Assembly (NCBI RefSeq): GCF_009674775.1
Contig: NZ_WKKE01000018.1
Location: forward strand, 62,001 to 126,000
Length of the DNA stretch: 64,000 bases
Source: Flavobacterium sp. LC2016-23
GTDB lineage: Bacteria; Bacteroidota; Bacteroidia; Flavobacteriales; Flavobacteriaceae
Reading direction: 5' to 3'
Below the pieces are notes generated by a model. That model was not told where the DNA came from. It searched no databases and was given only the letters and a program-made list of their open reading frames with translations. Both the position numbers and the translations under genes were made by a program. The stretch's first letter is position 1. Each line of letters opens with the position of its first letter. Positions 27,476 to 33,968 of this stretch are shown here, piece by piece.

Positions 27476-27706
27476 CTAAGTCTCCTTGACCGTAATAATC
27501 TTCACCGGACATGCCTTTGCGGCCAATTCAAAACTTTCGACAGTAATATGATTGGGAGATTTTAATGTATAAAAACCTTTTGCATTTTGCGAATGAATCA
27601 AAACCGATTTTCCATCTTTTTTGGACATTTGAAAATGTACCGGATCCATTTCGACACAATAATTACAACCAATACATTTATCTCTTTGCAGTGTTACGAT
27701 TACCAT
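27476..27706 (-). CDS. single-cluster [4Fe-4S]-type ferredoxin
   Basis: 76 residues with CIGCNYC near the N-terminus and the remote AAKACPVKII Cys, the ligand set of a small ferredoxin. Its ATG overlaps the trhP stop by 1 nt (TAATG), so the two are translationally coupled. It probably supplies electrons to the Fe-S protein TrhP or a partner; this is inference. A 3' fragment of the same gene lies at 24,036. Confidence 0.85.
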   Translation of the reverse strand: MVIVTLQRDKCIGCNYCVEMDPVHFQMSKKDGKSVLIHSQNAKGFYTLKSPNHITVESFELAAKACPVKIITVKET

Positions 27707-28947
27707 TACGCTTCTACAATTTTATATAATTTATCAGACATCCTTATTCGAAAAGGCAATTTGAAGGTACAATCATCTCCTTTTGTTGCTTTGTCAACCC
27801 ACACATCTCCAACAAACATTTCTTCTATAACCATTTCCTGAGCGCCGGTACTTGGACCAGTTACGAGGATTTTATCACCGACTTTAATATCATAAGCTTC
27901 AATTTTGAATTGCCCCACTTCAGCTTTTGGAAAGTAATGCGTCCCTTTTCCAACGTAAACTTTCTTTTGAGTTGCAGCAGAACCCGGAATATCACTCCAC
28001 TCTCCCAATTCCTGTCCTAAATAATATCCCGACCAAAAGCCACGATTGTAAACAGTACTTAATGCTTCCATCCAAACTTCGACTTTTTCTTTGGTGAATA
28101 ATTTATCATAATAGCAATCAATTGCTTCTCTGTACGTTTTTATAACTGTTGCTACATATTCCGGAGCACGGCCACGACCTTCAATTTTCAAAACCTGAAT
28201 TCCGGAATCGATAACCTGATCCAGAAAATCGAGCGTACATAAATCTTTTGGAGACATCATATATTCATTATCCAATTCGATTTCAAAACCAGTCTCCTGA
28301 TCGATTACAGTATACTTTTTACGGCAATTTTGTTTGCAAGCGCCACGATTTGCAGAGGAGTTATGCGAATGCAGACTCAAATAACATTTCCCGGAAACTG
28401 CCATACACAAAGCACCATGACCAAAAATTTCGATTTCAATTAAATTCCCATTCGGACCTTTTATTTGTTCTTTCTCAATTTGACCGGTGATTTTCTTTAC
28501 CTGACGCAAGCTCAATTCCCGACTTAAAACCATTGTGTCGGCAAATAAACTATAGAATTTTATGGTTTCGATGTTCGTTATATTCAGTTGTGTTGAAATG
28601 TGAACTTCCATCGAAATATTCCTTGCCATTGCAATTACAGCCTGATCAGAAGCAATCACTGCGGTAATATTGGCTTCTTTGGCTTTGTTTAAAAGGATTT
28701 TTACGACAGATAAATCATGATCGTAAATTATAGTGTTCAGTGTTAAATAACTTCTTACGTTTTTAGCTTCACAGCGACTGGCGATTTCAGGTAAATCATC
28801 CATGGTGAAATTTACTGTCGAACGGGCACGCATGTTGAGTTGTTCTACTCCAAAGTAAATGGAATCTGCACCATTATCAAGTGCAGCCTGAAGCGACTCA
28901 AAGTTCCCTGCGGGAGCCATGAGTTCAATTTTGTTGGCTCTTGTCAT
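27706..28947 (-). CDS. trhP: U32-family peptidase-like tRNA hydroxylation protein (TrhP type)
   Basis: 413 residues from the ATG at 28,947 (MTRANKIELMAPAGNF); longer frames only read through the REPIN-like repeats. The U32 signature includes APAGNFESLQAALDNGADSI at the start, EIFGHGALCMAVSGKCYLS and the Cys set NRGACKQNCRKKY. U32 members such as E. coli TrhP (YegQ) are Fe-S enzymes making 5-hydroxyuridine at tRNA position 34 using prephenate. The last ~85 residues (from QKKVYVGKG) form a domain also found at the end of the neighbouring TrhO. Upstream is the REPIN-like array. Confidence 0.85.
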   Translation of the reverse strand: MTRANKIELMAPAGNFESLQAALDNGADSIYFGVEQLNMRARSTVNFTMDDLPEIASRCEAKNVRSYLTLNTIIYDHDLSVVKILLNKAKEANITAVIASDQAVIAMARNISMEVHISTQLNITNIETIKFYSLFADTMVLSRELSLRQVKKITGQIEKEQIKGPNGNLIEIEIFGHGALCMAVSGKCYLSLHSHNSSANRGACKQNCRKKYTVIDQETGFEIELDNEYMMSPKDLCTLDFLDQVIDSGIQVLKIEGRGRAPEYVATVIKTYREAIDCYYDKLFTKEKVEVWMEALSTVYNRGFWSGYYLGQELGEWSDIPGSAATQKKVYVGKGTHYFPKAEVGQFKIEAYDIKVGDKILVTGPSTGAQEMVIEEMFVGDVWVDKATKGDDCTFKLPFRIRMSDKLYKIVEA

Positions 28948-28969
28948 TTTTATTGATATTGTGTTCCAA

Positions 28970-29460
28970 CGGTTGAAACCGAAGGCAATGTTTTTCTCTA
29001 GCAATGTTTGAAATATAGCCCGTGGTTTCAACCATGGGAAACGTGTCAATTGGCATTTTTAATAATCCAGTTACCAAACCTATAATACTAATGGATATCT
29101 TTTCGTCCTGCGGTTGAAACCGCAAGCAATGTTTGAAATATAGCCCGTGGTTTCAACCACGGGAAACGTGTCAATTGGTATTTTTAATAATCCCCTTACC
29201 AAACCTATAATCCTAATGGATATCTTTTCGTCCTCCGGTTGAAACTGCAGGCAATGTTATTCTCCAGCAATGTTTTTAGAATATAGCCCGTGGTTTCAAC
29301 CACGGGAAACGTGTCAATTGGCATTTTTAATAATCCCCTTACCAAACCTATAATACTAATAGAGATACTTGTCGTCCTGCGGTTGAAACCGAAGGCAATG
29401 TTTTTCTCTAGCAATGTTTGAAATGTAGCCCGTGGTTTCAACCACGGGAAACGTGTCAAT
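28970..29460. repeat. REPIN-like array, four units of two opposed REP hairpins
   Basis: Each unit has REP-A CGGTTGAAACCG (28,970; 29,111; 29,236, one mismatch; 29,380) followed by REP-B CCCGTGGTTTCAACCACGGG (29,019; 29,144; 29,287; 29,429). The two share the core GGTTGAAACC in opposite orientation. Unit periods are 141, 125 and 144 bp. The second unit lacks a stretch between two GCAATG words. A linker with GTGTCAATTGGCATTTTTAA and CTTACCAAACCTATAAT separates the units. The array abuts the 3' end of the RAYT gene and forms the leader of trhP. Confidence 0.85.
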
Positions 29461-29466
29461 GAGCAA

Positions 29467-29901
29467 TCATTTATTACCCAAACCATGCAATTGTACAAAA
29501 TCATCAAATTCATCTTGACCATTTTTCTTTAGATGATGTTGTTTTTGATTTTTAATATAATAGTAAACAGCATCCAACTGAGACTCGCTAACAGAAAAAG
29601 CAGCATAGCCAGTTTGCCATGCAAATTTTTCAAGGATAAGTTCTTCTCTATTTATAAAATGAGAAGAACTTCCTTTTATTTGCTTCACGATATCTGAGAT
29701 AGTTTTTTGTGGATTTTGTAAAAACAAAACATGCACATGATCTGGCATTCCATTTATGATTCTAACTGGACATCCGAGTTCAGTTAACTCTTGCCAAATA
29801 AAATCGTACATCCTCTTCTCAATTGAAAAATCAATTAATTCTTGACGATGTTTCGTTGCCCAAATTGCATGAATCCATAATTTGGTAAAGGATTGTGACA
29901 T
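29467..29901 (-). CDS. RAYT (REP-associated Y1 tyrosine transposase, IS200-like)
   Basis: 144 residues of the TnpA_REP/IS200 HUH superfamily. The metal-binding HUH motif is PDHVHVLFL, and a candidate catalytic Tyr is in YYYIKNQKQHH. The N-terminal segment LWIHAIWATKHRQELI is typical of this group. RAYTs are single-copy, domesticated transposases that mobilise or maintain REP sequences rather than themselves. The only strong REP-like array in the window lies directly after its 3' end. It is inserted between trhO and trhP. The ORF appears intact, with no flanking IS ends. Confidence 0.85.
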   Translation of the reverse strand: MSQSFTKLWIHAIWATKHRQELIDFSIEKRMYDFIWQELTELGCPVRIINGMPDHVHVLFLQNPQKTISDIVKQIKGSSSHFINREELILEKFAWQTGYAAFSVSESQLDAVYYYIKNQKQHHLKKNGQDEFDDFVQLHGLGNK

Positions 29902-29928
29902 AAAATAAATAAATTAGCAAAATTTCTG

Positions 29929-31299
29929 CTAATTTACAATTTTATACAACTTATCTGACAAACGAATACGAAAAGGAACTTCAAAAGTTACTTTGTCACC
30001 AATATTTGCTATGGTGGTTTCAGCCCCGTTGACAATCATTTTGCCTAAAATCAATTCCTGCTCACCAGTTGTTGGTCCGGAAATTAAAATTTTATCGCCA
30101 ATTTGCAGCGTCTGGTTTTCAACTGTAAATTGACCCACTTTTGCTTTTACGTAATAATGCTCCGCTTTTCCAAGCAAGGCTTTCTTTACTTTTATCTTCT
30201 GACGGATATCAGCTGGTTTAGCTTCGCTCTTTTCAGCTGCAGCCAAAACTGTATCCGCTAATTCCCCGGAATGTTTGAATTTTAGATTTTCAGATTTTCC
30301 TTTTCTAAAGACCTTATTCCCCACTTGTTTTCCGGTTCTCAGACGAACCTGATCCACCAAAGGCAGGTGAATAATATCCAGACATTCTGTAGAACAGCAG
30401 TTTTCCATAGCTGCTTTACATTCATCACATTGAATAAACAACAAATGGCATCCGTCGTTTTCGCAATTGGTGTGGTTGTCACAAGCTTTTCCGCATTGGT
30501 GGCATTGCGAAATGATATCTTCGGTAATTCTTTCGCCAAGACGATTATCAAATACAAAGTTTTTCCCGATGAATTTGCTTTCCAGACCTTCTTCTTTTAG
30601 TTGTTTGGCGTAATTAATAATTCCGCCTTCTAACTGATAAACATTCTTAAAGCCCTGATGTTTGAAATAAGCACTTGCTTTCTCGCAACGAATTCCACCC
30701 GTGCAATACATCACCAGGTTTTTGTCTTCTTTATGATTTTGAAGCTGTTCGTTGATGATGGGCAAACTCTCCCTGAACGTTTCAACATCCGGAGTAATCG
30801 CGTTTTTAAAATGTCCCACTTCACTTTCGTAGTGGTTTCTAAAATCAACAACAATCGTGTTTGGATCGTCAAGTATTTGGTTGAATTCCCTGGCTTTCAG
30901 GTGAACGCCTATGTCGGTTACATCAAAAGTTTCGTCGTTTAAACCGTCAGCAACGATTTTATCACGCACTTTAATGGTGAGTTTTAAAAAGGAATGGTCA
31001 TCATGTTCTACCGCTTCATTTAGTCGTATGCCTTTCATGAAATCATACACTTCAAGAGTTTCCCTAAAGGCTTCCAAATTTTCTTCAGGAATACTCATCT
31101 GAGCATTTATTCCTTCTTTGGCCACGTAAATTCGGCCTAAAGCATCGAGTGCATTCCAGACTACAAATAAATCATCGCGAAATTTTTTGGGATCTTGAAT
31201 TTTGGCATACGCATAGAAAGACAACGTTAGTCGTTGTTTACCGGCATCATCGATCATGATGGCTCTTTCTTCTGCGCTTAAAGTGTTATACAGTTGCAT
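29929..31299 (-). CDS. trhO: tRNA uridine(34) hydroxylase (rhodanese-type, TrhO) with extra C-terminal domain
   Basis: 456 residues. The N-terminal ferredoxin-like/UPF0176 domain is ~1-120. The rhodanese domain is ~135-235, with catalytic Cys199 in YCTGGIRCEKAS. A Cys-rich stretch at ~266-306 (CHQCGKAC, CDECKAAMENCC) is a likely zinc or cluster site. TrhO makes 5-hydroxyuridine at tRNA position 34 in an O2-dependent route. E. coli TrhO lacks the extra C-terminal domain (~372-456, ending PFRIRLSDKLYKIVN), which matches the end of the TrhP protein next door. Confidence 0.9.
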   Translation of the reverse strand: MQLYNTLSAEERAIMIDDAGKQRLTLSFYAYAKIQDPKKFRDDLFVVWNALDALGRIYVAKEGINAQMSIPEENLEAFRETLEVYDFMKGIRLNEAVEHDDHSFLKLTIKVRDKIVADGLNDETFDVTDIGVHLKAREFNQILDDPNTIVVDFRNHYESEVGHFKNAITPDVETFRESLPIINEQLQNHKEDKNLVMYCTGGIRCEKASAYFKHQGFKNVYQLEGGIINYAKQLKEEGLESKFIGKNFVFDNRLGERITEDIISQCHQCGKACDNHTNCENDGCHLLFIQCDECKAAMENCCSTECLDIIHLPLVDQVRLRTGKQVGNKVFRKGKSENLKFKHSGELADTVLAAAEKSEAKPADIRQKIKVKKALLGKAEHYYVKAKVGQFTVENQTLQIGDKILISGPTTGEQELILGKMIVNGAETTIANIGDKVTFEVPFRIRLSDKLYKIVN

Positions 31300-31379
31300 G
31301 CTATAAACTAATTTAAGTTAAGAAAATATTTTTTGAGGTGCAAAGGTATGAAAAAGGTTCTGAGTTGCAAAGGTTTTCT

Positions 31380-31518
31380 TAGGTACAAAGGTACAAAGGG
31401 ACAGAGTAACAAAGGTTCAAAGGTTTTAAGTACGATAGTATTAAAAACAAAAAAAGCACTAAATTAATAGTGCTTTTTAAAATCTTTGTACCTCTGTACC
31501 TTTGCCTCTTTGTACCTT
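31380..31518. repeat. word-repeat hairpin (GGTACAAAG family) around a terminator
   Basis: The left arm, 31,380-31,417, carries words such as GGTACAAAG and GGGACAGAG. It matches the reverse complement of the right arm, 31,481-31,518, at about 30 of 38 positions. Further words of the same type extend left to ~31,334. A terminator stem (31,451-31,478) sits in the loop. Confidence 0.75.
31451..31478 (-). terminator. terminator downstream of the bacilliredoxin gene
   Basis: The stem AAAAAGCACTA/TAGTGCTTTTT is perfect over 11 bp and sits inside the repeat hairpin. Confidence 0.8.
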
Positions 31519-31519
31519 A

Positions 31520-31930
31520 TTAGCAATACTCATTAAAAGCATCCTGCAAGTTCTCAGCAATCAATTCTGCAGGGCGGCCTTCGATGTGGTGACGCTCTAG
31601 CATGTGAACCAATTCTCCGTTTTTGAACAAAGCCATAGAAGGCGATGATGGAGGAAAAGGGAACATATGTTGTCTTGCAGCATCAACCGCTTCTTTGTCA
31701 ACTCCAGCAAAAACTGTAATTAAGTGATCTGGTTTTTTAGCGCCTTCTAAACTCATTTTTGCTCCCGGACGTGCGTTTCTTGCAGCACAACCACAAACAG
31801 AGTTTACAACAACCAAAGTGGTACCTTCAGCTTTGATAGCGTTATCTACGGCGTCAGCACTATGTAAATCTTGAAAACCTGCAGCAGTCAATTCAGCTTG
31901 CATTGGTTTTACCATTTCTTCTGGATACAT
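31520..31930 (-). CDS. bacilliredoxin-family protein (BrxA/BrxB, YphP/YqiW)
   Basis: 136 residues with the CGC redox motif in VVNSVCGCAARNARPG, and FPFPPSSPSMALF and LVHMLERHHIEGRPAE, diagnostic for this family. In Bacillus these proteins remove bacillithiol from proteins; whether this organism uses bacillithiol or another thiol cannot be told here. It is cytoplasmic. The terminator lies on its 3' side. Confidence 0.9.
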   Translation of the reverse strand: MYPEEMVKPMQAELTAAGFQDLHSADAVDNAIKAEGTTLVVVNSVCGCAARNARPGAKMSLEGAKKPDHLITVFAGVDKEAVDAARQHMFPFPPSSPSMALFKNGELVHMLERHHIEGRPAELIAENLQDAFNEYC

Positions 31931-32145
31931 ATTTCTTTATTTTTAAATTTTACTTTTGAACTGCAAAGTTACAAAGTTTACTCGCAACTACTTAATTTGA
32001 AGTATAAAGTTTTGTTATAGTATGATTGATAATATAATTGTCGAAAATTTCGGGCTCAAATTTGGTAGATTGCGCCGTTTTTTTGACTCAGATGCTAATA
32101 AATTATAATTCGCTTAATCCTGCAAATCTGCGCGAAATAGATTTT

Positions 32146-33309
32146 TTATTTGAATAATACCCGAAACAATGCCTTAATAAAAGGGATTTTAGGACATTTT
32201 AAAATCACCAGAAAATCCTCCGATAAATTCGTTTCTTCATCTAAAAACTTAAAAATCAATTGAGGATTTCCTTTTTTGAATAAAGATGAAAAAATGCGGC
32301 TACCTAATTCATTATGTCGGTACAGAATATCCAAAAGCAACAAATCATAAAACCAAAACCTGCTTTTTTGATGAAATGAAGCCATTTTTGGGGAAAGATT
32401 ATTTTGCAGGAATTCGACTAATGCTGATGATTTTTTATCAGAATTTTTAAACGTATAACCCGTACTCGCTTTGGTCCAGCCACCCGCTGTACCGATATTT
32501 AAAACGCGTTTGGTGTTTTTCCTCCAGAAAGGATAACAGGTCATGGGAATACTGCCCTGCTCCTTTTCGGTAATTTCATATTGATCAGCTCCGAGGTTTC
32601 TCAAATAGATCTGAATCTCATTTTCGTATTCTGCTACGGGAAGAAGATTTTCAGAAAACAGCGTATATTCTACTAAGGCTTCTGTTTTAGAAATGGGCAA
32701 AACATACATAAAACGTGTATTTCCTCTTTGTTCTACCGAAAAATCCATAAAAGTAGCTTGTTCCGGATGAAAGATTTCGGATTTACTTTTTACAAACCAG
32801 CCGACAAAGTGCTGCTGCAAGACTGGATATTTGATTTGATTTAATGCAAAACCTTTGGTATAAATGCTGTTGAATAAAGAATCACAAGTATAACGGTTCG
32901 CTTCCGTTCCCACAAAAACATGGGTTTCGAGTTCGTTGATATCGGTTACTTTTTCGTTAAGGAAAGTAATATTGGATTGCTTTGAAATCGTTTCGAAAAC
33001 AAAATTATAAAAGTCGAGTCCACGAATTTGGTTGTAACGGTAAGGCTTCAAAATTAAATCGCGTTTAAAATCTTCATTGACAAATAAAGCCGAATCCCAT
33101 TTTTTAGAGATTATCGAATTCCAAAGTGATTCTTGCTGATCCCAAAAACACCAGGTTCTGTTATTGGTCTTTTTCGGATCTTCGTCTAATAGTAAAATAG
33201 ATTTATCGGAAAATTTTCCGGACACTGCCATTTTATAAACCGTCATCAATGCAGCTAAACCTGTTCCGGTGAAAATATAATTGAAATGTTTGATTTGTGA
33301 GGATTGCAT
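32146..33309 (-). CDS. crtY: lycopene beta-cyclase
   Basis: 388 residues from the ATG at 33,309; a TTG five codons upstream is less likely. The N-terminal dinucleotide-binding fold reads YIFTGTGLAALMTVYKM, then LLDEDPKKTNNRTWCFWDQ, and the body has AGGWTKASTGYTFKNS. These are hallmarks of CrtY-type lycopene cyclases, which convert lycopene to beta-carotene, the precursor of zeaxanthin-type yellow pigments. No other carotenoid gene is adjacent. Confidence 0.88.
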   Translation of the reverse strand: MQSSQIKHFNYIFTGTGLAALMTVYKMAVSGKFSDKSILLLDEDPKKTNNRTWCFWDQQESLWNSIISKKWDSALFVNEDFKRDLILKPYRYNQIRGLDFYNFVFETISKQSNITFLNEKVTDINELETHVFVGTEANRYTCDSLFNSIYTKGFALNQIKYPVLQQHFVGWFVKSKSEIFHPEQATFMDFSVEQRGNTRFMYVLPISKTEALVEYTLFSENLLPVAEYENEIQIYLRNLGADQYEITEKEQGSIPMTCYPFWRKNTKRVLNIGTAGGWTKASTGYTFKNSDKKSSALVEFLQNNLSPKMASFHQKSRFWFYDLLLLDILYRHNELGSRIFSSLFKKGNPQLIFKFLDEETNLSEDFLVILKCPKIPFIKALFRVLFK

Positions 33310-33327
33310 TTTCAAAAATAACAAATT

Positions 33328-33792
33328 TTATTCTTTCAATTTTTCTAAAAGAAGATTAAAATCTTTAGGTTCGAGATAATTGCTGTACTGCAAAATGATC
33401 TCGTTTTTCTCATTCAAAACACATAAAACCGGATATACAATTTGACTGTTCATCGTTCCTAATTGCAAAGCCAATTCATGAACACCAACATTATTGCCCG
33501 ATGGCCGATAATTAAAGGTCTGATTATGAAAAGTAATAATTCGCTTTTCCTCAGCATTCAAATCCACAAAATAAAAATCCTGATTCAGTTTTTCTATGAT
33601 TTCCTGATTTTTGAAAGTGGTATTTTTCATTCTCTGGCAAAACTGACACCAGTCGGTATGGATGAAAACGATTGTTTTTTTCTTTTGAATGTGCTGCAAG
33701 CTATCGACTTCCTCAAAAGATCGCGCTTTGAGCTGGCAGAATCCTGTTGCCGAAATTCCTAAAAAGAAGAGTATTAAGGTTAGTTTTTTCAT
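33328..33792 (-). CDS. periplasmic thioredoxin-fold protein (WCQFC)
   Basis: 154 residues from the ATG at 33,792 (MKKLTLILF), which gives a clean signal peptide ending ~TGFCQ. The active site is HTDWCQFCQRMKNTTF (CxxC), then NYRPSGNN and YPVLCVLNEKNEIIL. It is a thioredoxin-7/DUF255-like oxidoreductase of the periplasm. It lies 18 bp upstream of the lycopene cyclase and downstream of the TonB receptor on the same strand. The partner could be the receptor, whose plug has a CxxC pair. Confidence 0.82.
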   Translation of the reverse strand: MKKLTLILFFLGISATGFCQLKARSFEEVDSLQHIQKKKTIVFIHTDWCQFCQRMKNTTFKNQEIIEKLNQDFYFVDLNAEEKRIITFHNQTFNYRPSGNNVGVHELALQLGTMNSQIVYPVLCVLNEKNEIILQYSNYLEPKDFNLLLEKLKE

Positions 33793-33834
33793 TCGTTGTT
33801 TATTTGTTTTTACCACTACTTTCAATGATATAAA

Positions 33835-33898
33835 CCCGATGTCATCGGGAGCGAAGTCGAAGGCTTGTAAATTGGAACGGGGGGCTTCGACTCCGCTC
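33835..33898. repeat. GAGCGAAGTCGAAG inverted-repeat element
   Basis: The palindrome CCCGATGTCATCGGG (33,835-33,849) runs into GAGCGAAGTCGAAG (33,849-33,862). That word is answered by CTTCGACTCCGCTC (33,885-33,898), complementary at 13 of 14. The same family occurs at 41,076-41,150. Confidence 0.8.
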
Positions 33899-33968
33899 AG
33901 CCTGACAAATCTTTATCAAAAACTTAAACAAAATCCGTTTAATCAGCGTAATCTGTGGCAAAAAATAT

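Noticed and set aside
28948..29049. N-terminal extension of the trhP frame to 29,049
   Set aside because: The extra residues come from the REP hairpins; the family N-terminus (MAPAGNF) fits the ATG at 28,947.
28970..29460. Regular repeats that might suggest a CRISPR array
   Set aside because: The repeats have internal palindromes, long conserved linkers and irregular periods of 125-144 bp, no unique spacers and no cas genes; a RAYT gene is adjacent, so a REPIN-like array is the better reading.
29205..29522. A 105-codon open frame on the minus strand across the repeats
   Set aside because: It reads through the REPIN-like units and repeats the same peptide block twice (TRFPWLKPR-type segments), with no independent start signal. 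It is a by-product of the repeats.
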